Position numbers and translations under genes: made by a program. The notes beneath the pieces were generated by a model, which saw only the letters and a list, made by a program, of their open reading frames with translations, searched no databases and was not told the origin of the DNA. Positions 1 through 9,382 of a DNA stretch of 27,229 bases are shown piece by piece. This stretch comes from Flavobacterium sp. GTDB taxonomy: Bacteria; Bacteroidota; Bacteroidia; Flavobacteriales; Flavobacteriaceae. How positions within the stretch are numbered: the stretch's first letter is position 1; each line of letters starts with the position of its first letter. The stretch is taken from contig NZ_JASLCE010000097.1 in the NCBI RefSeq assembly GCF_030146175.1, positions 1 to 27,229 on the forward strand. Reading direction: 5' to 3'.

Positions 1-982
1 TAATTTTCAAAAGCCCGATAAAGTTATCATGATCGATTCAACCGATTTTGAAGGTAAATTTGAATTCAGACCTTTAGAACCGGGATATGGATTGACTGTT
101 GGTAACGCATTAAGACGTGTTTTGCTTTCTTCTTTGGAAGGATATGCAATCACTTCGGTTCGTATTGAAGGCGTGGATCACGAATTCTCTACTATCTCCG
201 GTGTGGTTGAAGATGTTACAGAAATCATCCTGAACTTGAAACAAGTACGTTTCAAACGTCAGATCGAAGATATCGATAATGAATCTGTTTCTATCTCATT
301 TTCTGGTAAAGAGCAACTTACGGCCGGTGATTTTCAAAAATTTATCTCTGGCTTCCAAGTGCTTAACCCGGATTTGATTATCTGCAACCTTGATAGCAAA
401 ATTACCATTAACATGGAATTATCTATCGAAAAAGGTCGTGGTTATGTTCCTGCTGAAGAAAACAAAAAACCAAATGCACCTATAGGAACTATTTTTACAG
501 ATTCTATTTACACTCCAGTAAAGAATGTAAAATATTCAATAGAAAACTTCCGTGTGGAGCAAAAAACTGACTATGAAAAATTAGTTTTTGAGATCATTAC
601 TGATGGTTCTATTCACCCTAAAGATGCCTTAACAGAAGCAGCTAAAACGTTGATTCATCACTTTATGTTGTTCTCTGACGAAAGAATTACACTTGAGGCT
701 GATGAAATTGCTCAGACAGAATCGTACGACGAAGAATCATTACATATGAGACAATTGCTTAAAACTAAGCTTGTTGATATGGATCTTTCTGTTAGAGCAC
801 TAAATTGTTTAAAAGCGGCTGAAGTTGATACACTAGGCGATTTAGTATCATTTAATAAAAATGATCTGATGAAGTTCCGTAACTTCGGTAAGAAATCATT
901 AACAGAACTTGACGAATTAGTTGCTGTTAAAGGGCTTACTTTCGGAATGGATCTGACTAAATATAAATTAGATAAAGAATAA
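1..982 (+). CDS. rpoA: DNA-directed RNA polymerase subunit alpha, 5' end outside window
   Basis: This is the alpha subunit, which dimerises to start RNA polymerase assembly and contacts activators and upstream promoter DNA through its C-terminal domain. The frame is open from base 2 (NFQKPDKVI before the methionine at 29). Flavobacterial alpha normally starts a few residues earlier, so the true start lies just left of the window and the ATG at 29 is internal. The visible part has the N-terminal assembly domain, including [19 protein letters not shown] and [10 protein letters not shown], then an acidic linker, then the C-terminal helix-hairpin-helix domain ([16 protein letters not shown] and [12 protein letters not shown]). 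Full length would be about 330 residues, normal for the family. rplQ follows after 38 bases with no terminator or promoter between them, as at the end of the alpha ribosomal operon. Identification is near certain. Confidence 0.97.
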   Translation, partial: NFQKPDKVIMIDSTDFEGKFEFRPLEPGYGLTVGNALRRVLLSSLEGYAITSVRIEGVDHEFSTISGVVEDVTEIILNLKQVRFKRQIEDIDNESVSISFSGKEQLTAGDFQKFISGFQVLNPDLIICNLDSKITINMELSIEKGRGYVPAEENKKPNAPIGTIFTDSIYTPVKNVKYSIENFRVEQKTDYEKLVFEIITDGSIHPKDALTEAAKTLIHHFMLFSDERITLEADEIAQTESYDEESLHMRQLLKTKLVDMDLSVRALNCLKAAEVDTLGDLVSFNKNDLMKFRNFGKKSLTELDELVAVKGLTFGMDLTKYKLDKE

Positions 983-1020
983 TCTAGTCCGCCCTAAAAG
1001 CGCGATTAAATTGTATAGCA

Positions 1021-1512
1021 ATGAGACACGGAAAAAAAATAAATCATTTAAGCAGACAGGCTGGACATAGAAAATCTATGTTGGCTAATATGGCTTGCTC
1101 ACTTATTGAGCACAAGCGTATCAATACTACTGTTGCTAAAGCGAAAGCTTTAAAGCAATTCGTAGAGCCATTGGTAACAAAATCAAAAGAAGATACTACT
1201 CACAACCGTCGTGTTGTTTTCGCTTACTTACGTAACAAATACGCTGTAACGGAATTATTTAGAGAAGTAGCCGCTAAAGTTGGTGACCGTCCAGGTGGAT
1301 ATACTCGTATTATTAAATTGGGTAACCGTCTTGGGGATAACGCTGATATGGCAATGATCGAACTTGTAGATTTCAACGAATTGTACAACGGAGGTAAGAA
1401 AGAAGTTAAAAAAGCAACTACTCGTCGTGGTAGAGCTAAAAAGACTGAAGCTGCTCCTGCTACTGAAGCTCCGGCTGCTGAAACTACTGAAAATACAGAA
1501 GCTACTGAATAA
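1021..1512 (+). CDS. rplQ: 50S ribosomal protein L17
   Basis: Large-subunit ribosomal protein L17, which sits near the peptide exit region. The N-terminus [20 protein letters not shown] is diagnostic, as is the later [20 protein letters not shown] segment. The conserved L17 core covers about residues 1-120. After it comes a tail of about 40 residues, first basic ([12 protein letters not shown]), then rich in Ala, Thr and Glu. Such tails are common in Bacteroidota L17 and are probably disordered. At 163 residues it is longer than the E. coli protein (about 127) because of this tail. It is the last gene of the rpoA operon and a strong terminator lies at 1544-1577. Confidence 0.97.
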   Translation: MRHGKKINHLSRQAGHRKSMLANMACSLIEHKRINTTVAKAKALKQFVEPLVTKSKEDTTHNRRVVFAYLRNKYAVTELFREVAAKVGDRPGGYTRIIKLGNRLGDNADMAMIELVDFNELYNGGKKEVKKATTRRGRAKKTEAAPATEAPAAETTENTEATE

Positions 1513-1543
1513 TCATGAAACAATTGATTCTTCAATAAAAATT

Positions 1544-1577
1544 AAGGATGAACTTTTTAAGTTTGTCCTTTTTTTTT
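1544..1577 (+). terminator. Rho-independent terminator after rplQ
   Basis: A 12-bp stem pairs 1544-1555 (AAGGATGAACTT) with 1559-1570 (AAGTTTGTCCTT). It has two G-U wobbles and a three-base loop and is followed by seven further T. It ends the rpoA-rplQ operon. An ATG at 1548, in frame with carA, lies inside this hairpin, which argues against that longer carA start. Confidence 0.85.
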
Positions 1578-1662
1578 GCCTTTTTCTTTCGGATTCCAAA
1601 TGTCAAAATGAAAAAAGAACAGCGGTTTTGTCCGAATAGTTTCCAGAAAGAAGAATTTAGAT

Positions 1663-1670
1663 TAAATTTG
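1663..1670 (+). promoter_or_regulatory. -7 promoter box upstream of carA
   Basis: TAAATTTG is an exact match to the Bacteroidota -7 consensus TAnnTTTG. It lies 24 bases before the carA start and downstream of the rplQ terminator. No clear -33 TTG is seen at the usual distance (TTC at 1641 is the nearest). Confidence 0.6.
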
Positions 1671-1694
1671 CAAAATTTTACAACACAACACACA

Positions 1695-4134
<2,440 letters not shown>

Positions 4135-4153
4135 CAACGCTTTTAAGTATAGG

Positions 4154-4184
4154 AAAAGGCTGTCCGATAAGGATGGCCTTTTTT
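4154..4184 (+). terminator. Rho-independent terminator after eno
   Basis: A 10-bp stem, 4156-4165 (AAGGCTGTCC) with 4171-4180 (GGATGGCCTT), includes two G-U wobbles. The loop is GATAA and the 3' side runs into TTTTTT. Confidence 0.85.
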
Positions 4185-4192
4185 GTTGCATT

Positions 4193-4225
4193 ACACCTGA
4201 CAGGTTTCCAAAACCTGTCAGGTGT
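4193..4225. repeat. Perfect 33-bp palindromic element
   Basis: Two perfect 15-bp arms (4193-4207 ACACCTGACAGGTTT and 4211-4225) are separated by CCA. Each arm also contains a small internal dyad, CCTG-N-CAGG. No T tract follows and the eno terminator is only 9 bp upstream, so a second terminator seems unnecessary. It resembles dispersed palindromic elements of the REP/MITE-like kind that I recall from Flavobacteriaceae genomes. That family assignment is unverified; no second copy was seen in this window. Confidence 0.75.
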
Positions 4226-4434
4226 CTCATTATGAAAAATAGCGGTAAAAAAGCGTGTTTTATGTAACATCCCGGTATTTTTTAGTAACGTAATTTAACT
4301 TGAGAAAACACGACTTTACAGGGTGTTTTTTTGTGCGGTAAAAAATGTGAAAAATGTAATTTTTACGCTTAATTTTTACGGAATAATTAACGATTTCCTT
4401 GCTTGATTTTCTTTCCATTTCGATTGGAATTGCT
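4226..4434. other. AT-rich intergenic stretch before gltA with small repeats
   Basis: This is the middle of a 349-bp gene-free gap (4135-4483). It contains an 8-bp inverted repeat, CGTGTTTT (4254-4261) with AAAACACG (4305-4312), and two copies of TAATTTTTACG (4357-4367 and 4370-4380) 13 bases apart. The second set could bind a regulator upstream of gltA. I see no open reading frame or RNA gene here. Confidence 0.4.
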
Positions 4435-4442
4435 TAAATTCG
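4435..4442 (+). promoter_or_regulatory. Possible -7 box for gltA
   Basis: TAAATTCG matches TAnnTTTG at 7 of 8 positions and lies 41 bases upstream of the chosen gltA start. No convincing -33 element is at the preferred spacing. Confidence 0.35.
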
Positions 4443-4483
4443 CAGATAACAAAAATATTTTACATTTAATTCCTAATACAAAC

Positions 4484-5767
4484 ATGTCAAAAACTGCAAT
4501 ATTAGAAATTGATGGCAACAAATATGAATTCCCGGTAATAGTAGGAAGCGAGAACGAAGTTGCTATCGATATAGAAAAATTACGTGCTGCAACTGGCGCG
4601 ATTACGCTTGACCCGGGGTATAAAAATTCAGGATCTTGTAAAAGTGATATCACTTTCCTTGACGGGGAGCAAGGTATTCTTCGTTACAGAGGATATGCCA
4701 TTGAAGACCTGGCGGAAAAAGCAAACTTTTTAGAAGTTTCGTACCTGGTTATTTTTGGCGAATTGCCAACAGCAGCCCAATTAGAAAAATTCGAAAACGA
4801 TATTCGTAAATACACGTTGGTTAATGAAGAAATGAAAAACATCATCGATGGTTTTCCAAAAACGGCACACCCAATGGGCGTTCTGTCTTCACTAACAAGT
4901 GCACTTACAGCGTTTAATCCGAAAGTTGTCAATGTTGAAAACGAAGAGGAAATGTACACCGCTGTTTGTAAAACAATGGGTAAATTCCTGGTATTGGCTA
5001 CTTGGACTTTCCGTAAAACTTCTGGTTTCCCGTTAAACTACTACGACAATACGAAAGGATATGTGGAAAACTTCCTTCGTTTGATGTTCGAATTACCAAC
5101 TGGACCGTATAACGTTAATCCGGTTATCGTAGATGCGCTGGATAAATTATTCGTCCTTCATGCCGATCACGAACAAAACTGTTCTACATCAACAGTACGT
5201 ATGGTAGGTTCGTCTCATGCTGGTTTATTTGCTTCAATCTCTGCAGGTGTTTCTGCTTTATGGGGACCACTACACGGAGGTGCAAATCAGGCGGTATTGG
5301 AAATGTTGGAAGAAATCCAAAAAGATGGAGGTGATGCGGAGAAATATTTAGCGAAAGCGAAAGATAAAAACGATCCTTTCCGTTTAATGGGATTCGGACA
5401 CCGTGTTTATAAAAACTTCGACCCACGTGCGAAAATCATCAAAAAAGCAGCTGATGAAGTATTGGCTACTTTAGGAGTTAACGATCCAATCTTGAACATC
5501 GCGAAACAATTAGAAGAGTCTGCTTTACAAGATGAGTATTTCAAATCGAGAAACTTATATCCAAACGTAGATTTCTATTCCGGAATTATTTACCGTGCTT
5601 TAGGAATCCCGACCGATATGTTTACCGTATTGTTCGCAATCGGACGTCTTCCGGGATGGATTGCACAATGGAAAGAAATGCGTGTTAACAAAGAACCAAT
5701 CGGACGTCCACGTCAGGTGTATACCGGTTATGCATTGCGTTCTTTTAAACCGATGAACGAAAGATAA
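4484..5767 (+). CDS. gltA: Citrate synthase
   Basis: Condenses oxaloacetate and acetyl-CoA to citrate, the entry step of the TCA cycle. From the ATG at 4484 the protein is MSKTAILEIDGNKYEFPVIV and 427 residues long, the length of the E. coli hexameric type II enzyme. The active-site residues fall at matching positions: His264 in GPLHGGANQ, His306 in GFGHRVYKNFDPRAK and Asp363 in NVDFYSG; HADHEQNCSTSTVR is also present. The frame stays open back to 4403, but that extension (MIFFPFRLELLKF and on) is unlike the family and overlaps the probable promoter. It is a single-gene unit bounded by the eno terminator and a bidirectional terminator. Confidence 0.96.
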   Translation: MSKTAILEIDGNKYEFPVIVGSENEVAIDIEKLRAATGAITLDPGYKNSGSCKSDITFLDGEQGILRYRGYAIEDLAEKANFLEVSYLVIFGELPTAAQLEKFENDIRKYTLVNEEMKNIIDGFPKTAHPMGVLSSLTSALTAFNPKVVNVENEEEMYTAVCKTMGKFLVLATWTFRKTSGFPLNYYDNTKGYVENFLRLMFELPTGPYNVNPVIVDALDKLFVLHADHEQNCSTSTVRMVGSSHAGLFASISAGVSALWGPLHGGANQAVLEMLEEIQKDGGDAEKYLAKAKDKNDPFRLMGFGHRVYKNFDPRAKIIKKAADEVLATLGVNDPILNIAKQLEESALQDEYFKSRNLYPNVDFYSGIIYRALGIPTDMFTVLFAIGRLPGWIAQWKEMRVNKEPIGRPRQVYTGYALRSFKPMNER

Positions 5768-5780
5768 TAGTTGTTATCAT

Positions 5781-5817
5781 AAAAAAAAATCCCGAAGTAG
5801 CTTCGGGATTTTTTTTA
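5781..5817. terminator. Bidirectional terminator between gltA and the minus-strand gene
   Basis: A perfect 10-bp stem, AATCCCGAAG (5788-5797) and CTTCGGGATT (5801-5810), has a TAG loop. It is flanked by an A tract on the left and a T tract on the right, so it can serve both converging transcripts. Its right end overlaps the stop codon of the minus-strand gene. Confidence 0.9.
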
Positions 5818-6180
5818 TTCTGTAGTTTTTTCCGTTTCCGAATCGTCGGATACATCGTCTGCTTTCTCTTCGGCCTTGTTAATCCAATCGGAAACCGACT
5901 CTTTTGCATCGGCGGCTTTTTCTTCAAACCATTCGCCGGCATCGGTTATGGTGTCTTTGGCCTTGTCGGCAAAGTTGGTTACCGTTTCCGATACGCCCAT
6001 TTCTTCCAGTTTGTTAGAAACAGTATCGCCGATATCAGTAACCGTCTCGGCTACCTCTTTGGAAAAAGACTCGATTTTGTCTGATGCCGCTTCAGACGTA
6101 CTATGTAAGGCGTCGCCAACATTTTCGGTAGTCTGTTTGGCCTTCCCGAAAAGCGAACTAAAAAAGCTTGATAATCCCAT
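5815..6180 (-). CDS. Small amphipathic, acidic protein of unknown function
   Basis: A 121-residue protein that I cannot assign to a named family. It starts MGLSSFFSSLFGKAKQTTEN, a Phe/Leu-rich amphipathic opening with no signal peptide or clear transmembrane segment. The rest is a continuous run of Ala, Glu, Asp, Lys, Ser, Thr and Val that reads as long amphipathic helices in loosely repeated units (for example DKIESFSKEVAETVTDIGD, then DKAKDTITDAGEWFEEKAAD), ending in an acidic tail. The composition recalls YtxH-like, apolipoprotein-like or LEA-like stress proteins. That suggests a membrane-surface or stress-protective role, by composition only. It converges on gltA and shares its terminator. 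Confidence 0.75.
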   Translation of the reverse strand: MGLSSFFSSLFGKAKQTTENVGDALHSTSEAASDKIESFSKEVAETVTDIGDTVSNKLEEMGVSETVTNFADKAKDTITDAGEWFEEKAADAKESVSDWINKAEEKADDVSDDSETEKTTE

Positions 6181-6198
6181 GTTTTGTAGTTTTTTAAG

Positions 6199-6206
6199 TA
6201 AATGTA
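6199..6206 (-). promoter_or_regulatory. Possible -7 box for the small minus-strand gene
   Basis: On the minus strand this reads TACATTTA, 7 of 8 matches to TAnnTTTG, 18 bases before the start codon. Farther upstream lie an inverted repeat (TAACTTA 6226-6232 / TAAGTTA 6248-6254) and two direct copies of ATAATTCG (6257-6264 and 6270-6277), whose role is unknown. Confidence 0.3.
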
Positions 6207-6329
6207 TTAAAAAATTATTTTTTGTTAACTTATAATCGCTTTATTTTTAAGTTATTATAATTCGGAAGAATAATTCGCAATCAGTCGGATATTTGATCGG
6301 GACTTTTTTATTAATCAAAGCCCTTTGTT

Positions 6330-6337
6330 TATATTTG
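6330..6337 (+). promoter_or_regulatory. -7 promoter box for the arginine/citrulline hydrolase operon
   Basis: TATATTTG is an exact TAnnTTTG match, 16 bases before the ATG at 6354. TTA at 6308-6310 lies 19 bases upstream, where a -33 TTG would be expected. The leader would be very short. Confidence 0.6.
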
Positions 6338-6353
6338 CCAAAAGCCAAAAGCT

Positions 6354-7268
6354 ATGTTAAGTCTAAATGTAAAAAATGAAACGTCGCGGCTTAGAGCCGT
6401 CGTTTTAGGAACTGCAGTAAATAATGGACCAACGCCCACGATCGATGAGGCTTATGATCCGAAATCATTAGAGCATATTAAAGCGGGAACCTATCCCGTG
6501 GAACCCGATATGATCAAAGAAATGGATGCCTTTAATGCCGTTTTCGAAAAATACGATGTTAAAGTATACCGCCCGGAAATTATCGAAAGCTATAACCAAA
6601 TCTTTTCCCGTGATATCGGTTTTGTGATTGATGATACTTTTGTTAAAGCCAATATATTACCGGATCGCGAAAGAGAATTGGATGCTATCCAGTATGTAAT
6701 CGACCAGATGAATCCGGCAAAAGTGGTTCGTCCACCCGAAGAAGTACATATTGAAGGTGGCGATGTAATGGTGTGGAATGATCATATTTTTATCGGAACC
6801 TATAAAGGAAGCGATTATAAAGACTATATCACGGCACGTACCAATATGGAAGGCGTGGCGTATATCAAAAATCTGTTTCCGAACAAAATTGTAAAAGAAT
6901 TTGATTTGGTGAAATCGAAGATCGAGCCGAGAGATAATGCCTTACACCTGGATTGTTGTTTTCAACCGGTAGGAACCGATAAGGGAATTATCTACAAAAG
7001 CGGATTCCGCGAAGAAGCCGATTATATGTATCTGGTTAATCTTTTTGGAATGGAAAACCTGTTCCATATCGAAAGAGAGGAGATGTATCAGATGAATTCC
7101 AATGTGTTTTCGATTGCACCGGACGTAGTCGTGTCGGAACGCAATTTTACACGACTAAACAACTGGTTGCGCAGTAAGGGGATAACGGTAGAGGAAATTC
7201 CATATGCCGAAATCGCCAAACAGGAAGGACTTTTACGATGTTCTACCTTACCGTTGATCCGGGATTAA
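6354..7268 (+). CDS. Arginine deiminase / amidinotransferase-family hydrolase
   Basis: A guanidine-modifying-superfamily enzyme of 304 residues, predicted cytosolic. The fold's catalytic set is complete and matches arginine deiminase in type and order: Glu134 and Asp137 in HIEGGDVM, His198 and Asp200 in ALHLD, and the nucleophile Cys296 in GLLRCSTLP near the C-terminus. FSRDIGF at 84-90 is the usual substrate-loop motif. Such enzymes act on arginine, methylated arginines or related guanidines; NCBI-style naming often gives dimethylarginine dimethylaminohydrolase-family. It lacks the roughly 100-residue extra domain of classical ArcA. The CtlX-like gene starts 22 bases after its stop, so the two are probably one operon and consecutive steps of arginine breakdown are a reasonable inference. 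Exact substrate cannot be told from sequence alone. Confidence 0.88.
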   Translation: MLSLNVKNETSRLRAVVLGTAVNNGPTPTIDEAYDPKSLEHIKAGTYPVEPDMIKEMDAFNAVFEKYDVKVYRPEIIESYNQIFSRDIGFVIDDTFVKANILPDRERELDAIQYVIDQMNPAKVVRPPEEVHIEGGDVMVWNDHIFIGTYKGSDYKDYITARTNMEGVAYIKNLFPNKIVKEFDLVKSKIEPRDNALHLDCCFQPVGTDKGIIYKSGFREEADYMYLVNLFGMENLFHIEREEMYQMNSNVFSIAPDVVVSERNFTRLNNWLRSKGITVEEIPYAEIAKQEGLLRCSTLPLIRD

Positions 7269-7289
7269 TAATTTTAAGAAAATAGTGTT

Positions 7290-8228
7290 ATGAAACAAAC
7301 AACAAATACCATTTTGATGATCCGCCCGGTGGCGTTCCGTATGAACGAACAAACGGCTGTAAATAATTATTACCAAAAAGTATTGGACAACCTGTTGCCG
7401 GCTACCGTAAATGCCAAAGCACAGGAAGAGTTTGATGCTTTTGTTGAAAAACTAAAAAACGTTGGTGTAAACGTTATCGTTGTGGATGATACCGTTACTC
7501 CGGACACGCCGGATAGTATTTTTCCGAACAACTGGATTTCGTTTCACGAAAACGGAGATGTGGCTTTGTATCCAATGTTTGCCGAAAACCGTCGTTTAGA
7601 GCGTCGTGAGGATATATTGGATATTTTAGAAGAAAAAGGTTTTCAAATCGAGAATCTTGTGGATTATACATCGGCAGAAGAAGATAATATCTTTTTGGAA
7701 GGAACCGGAAGTTTACTGTTGGATCGTGAAAACGGAAAAGCCTATTGTGCTTTGTCGCCACGAGCAGATGAGGAACTGATGATTGAGTTTTGTGAAGATT
7801 TCGAATTAAACCCGGTGATTTTTGAAGCGTATCAAACGGTAAACGGAGAGCGCAAGCACATCTATCATACGAACGTGATGATGTGTTTGGGTGAAACATT
7901 TGCGGTGATCTGTGCCGATTGTATCGATGATACCAAAGAACGTAAAATGGTATTGGATTGCCTGAAATCGGACGGAAAGGAAATTATATTGATCACGGAA
8001 GATCAGGTGAATAATTTTGCCGGAAATATGTTACAGGTTCGTGGTGCTGATGATAAGCGTTATTTGGTGATGAGTGCTTCGGCGCATCAGAGTCTGACAA
8101 AAGATCAGATTGCAAAAATCGAAAAACACTGTGAAATTTTAAGCTCCAGTCTGGATACGATTGAAGCCTGTGGTGGTGGAAGTGCCCGTTGTATGATGGC
8201 GGAAGTATTTTTGCCGGAAGCAGAATAA
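7290..8228 (+). CDS. ctlX: CtlX-like citrulline hydrolase (guanidine-modifying superfamily)
   Basis: A 312-residue second member of the same superfamily. The N-terminus TILMIRPVAFRMNEQTAVNNY and the segment FPNNWISFHENGDVALYPM (79-97) are typical of the CtlX group, named for the Francisella citrulline ureidase. Catalytic candidates are Glu137 in FLEGTG, His193 in IYHTNVMM and Cys301 in GGGSARCMMAEVFLP at the C-terminus. The family reaction is hydrolysis of citrulline (to ornithine, CO2 and ammonia in Francisella). Paired with the deiminase-like enzyme upstream, it would let the cell take nitrogen from arginine through citrulline without carbamoyl phosphate. A bidirectional terminator follows. 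Confidence 0.88.
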   Translation: MKQTTNTILMIRPVAFRMNEQTAVNNYYQKVLDNLLPATVNAKAQEEFDAFVEKLKNVGVNVIVVDDTVTPDTPDSIFPNNWISFHENGDVALYPMFAENRRLERREDILDILEEKGFQIENLVDYTSAEEDNIFLEGTGSLLLDRENGKAYCALSPRADEELMIEFCEDFELNPVIFEAYQTVNGERKHIYHTNVMMCLGETFAVICADCIDDTKERKMVLDCLKSDGKEIILITEDQVNNFAGNMLQVRGADDKRYLVMSASAHQSLTKDQIAKIEKHCEILSSSLDTIEACGGGSARCMMAEVFLPEAE

Positions 8229-8243
8229 GTAACTGTTTAGATA

Positions 8244-8272
8244 TAAAAAAAGCCGCTATATAGCGGCTTTTT
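8244..8272. terminator. Bidirectional terminator after ctlX
   Basis: Perfect arms AAAGCCGCTA (8249-8258) and TAGCGGCTTT (8261-8270) sit between an A tract and a T tract. It serves ctlX and the converging minus-strand gene, whose stop is at 8288. Confidence 0.88.
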
Positions 8273-8287
8273 ATGTTGTAAGAAGTA

Positions 8288-9193
8288 TTAGTTTTTTACA
8301 AAGCTATCGATGATTTTATCCGTTTCTGCTTTTGGAGTATCTCCTTTTAAGTCGAATAAATAACCGAATAACGATTTACGGTTTACTTTTTCTTCTAAGT
8401 TTAAATCTTTATTTCTGTCGAAGATTGTTTGCCATTTGTCGCGAACGTTTTTCCACATGGCTTTGTTTTCTTTCCAGTATTTGTGAGCGGCAACACATTT
8501 AGAATCGGCTACTTTTGTGTAGATGTCGATTCCTTTTTCCTGTGCTAATACTACATCTTTACCAGCATCGTCACGTTTGATTTTTTTGTTATCCTGGTTG
8601 TGGATCCATCCGAATTTCGTGATTTCATGCTCGTTTCTTCTGTTTAAAACATTGTAATCGTTACGGATCGTGTGCTCTCTTCGTGGAAGTGGCGCATCGG
8701 TGTAGTTTCTCCAGTATGAAGTTCCGTCAACGTGAACCCATGTTGCTGTTCCTTCATAACGCGGACTATCATCTACCTGGAATACACGTTGTGTCCATTG
8801 TCCTTTTACATCGGCTTTAGAAAGCGTTTTGTATTTCCATGACGTGTCTTTAAAGAAATCGTATAAACGGGTGTTTTCAAATTCCCAATCCTGTCTCCAG
8901 TGTTTTACAATCATAGTGTCTCCTACAATTAGTAAATGCTGCATTACGATTTTGTTTGGTTTGTCTTCAACCAATTCTACCCACTCTAATCCTTTGTCAT
9001 ATTTTGTAGGGGATGGTTTGTAGTTCTCGTCTTTTGTAGTTTTAAAAGTCTCTGCGAAATTAAACTCTACTTCATAACATCCGCACATAGATTTGATCGC
9101 GTCGATGTCTTGTTTTTTCTTATTGCCTTGTGCATGACCTAAAAAGGCTGCAAACAATAAAGCAACAGTTACTTTTTGTTTTAGATTTTTCAT
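8288..9193 (-). CDS. Secreted DUF6607-type protein
   Basis: A 301-residue protein with an N-terminal signal peptide (MKNLKQKVTVALLFAAFLGHAQ, cleavage probably after AQ), so periplasmic or exported. The mature part begins with a short basic stretch and a paired-cysteine motif, SMCGCYEVEFNFAETF (Cys37 and Cys39). Then come Trp- and Tyr-rich segments such as HWRQDWEFENTRLYDFF and WVHVDGTSYWRNYTDAPLP. I assign it to DUF6607 from memory of the family; no function is established. It is divergent from a TonB receptor/HmuY operon and shares its 189-bp control region, which suggests a linked role in uptake of the same ligand. That link is inference. Confidence 0.78.
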   Translation of the reverse strand: MKNLKQKVTVALLFAAFLGHAQGNKKKQDIDAIKSMCGCYEVEFNFAETFKTTKDENYKPSPTKYDKGLEWVELVEDKPNKIVMQHLLIVGDTMIVKHWRQDWEFENTRLYDFFKDTSWKYKTLSKADVKGQWTQRVFQVDDSPRYEGTATWVHVDGTSYWRNYTDAPLPRREHTIRNDYNVLNRRNEHEITKFGWIHNQDNKKIKRDDAGKDVVLAQEKGIDIYTKVADSKCVAAHKYWKENKAMWKNVRDKWQTIFDRNKDLNLEEKVNRKSLFGYLFDLKGDTPKAETDKIIDSFVKN

Positions 9194-9223
9194 TATGATG
9201 TATTAATTAAAAAATTTCCTGTG

Positions 9224-9231
9224 CAAAAATA
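9224..9231 (-). promoter_or_regulatory. -7 promoter box for the DUF6607-type gene
   Basis: The minus strand reads TATTTTTG, an exact TAnnTTTG match, 30 bases before the start codon at 9193. Confidence 0.55.
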
Positions 9232-9265
9232 TTAAATTTATTTAGAACGAATAAAAATTATCACT

Positions 9266-9273
9266 TACATTTG
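9266..9273 (+). promoter_or_regulatory. -7 promoter box for the TonB receptor operon
   Basis: TACATTTG is an exact TAnnTTTG match. It would give a leader of roughly 100 bases before the ATG at 9383. No good -33 TTG was found. Confidence 0.5.
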
Positions 9274-9283
9274 CAGAAAATTA

Positions 9284-9299
9284 TTAAGAATAAGTCTAA
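9284..9299. promoter_or_regulatory. Possible operator (imperfect dyad) in divergent spacer
   Basis: TTAAGAATAAGTCTAA is an imperfect dyad (TTA-AGA ... TCTAA) placed 10 bases after the -7 box of the TonB receptor operon, where a repressor would block transcription. AT-rich dyads containing TTAGA/TCTAA are the sort expected of Fur-like sites. A related half (TTTAGAA, 9241-9247) lies between the two promoters. Regulator identity is inference. Confidence 0.3.
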
Positions 9300-9382
9300 A
9301 TTAAGACAGTAAATGTTGTGTCAGATTTCTATTTAGTTGACCAGCAATTCTTAACCTCAAAAAAACGCACAAAAAAAAACGC

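Noticed and set aside
1548..1694. Upstream extension of carA to ATG 1548
   Set aside because: It starts inside the rplQ terminator, contains the promoter -7 box, and encodes a Phe-rich peptide unlike CarA; the ATG at 1695 gives the family N-terminus.
4403..4483. Upstream extension of gltA
   Set aside because: The added residues are not citrate-synthase-like and overlap the probable promoter; ATG 4484 yields exactly 427 residues.
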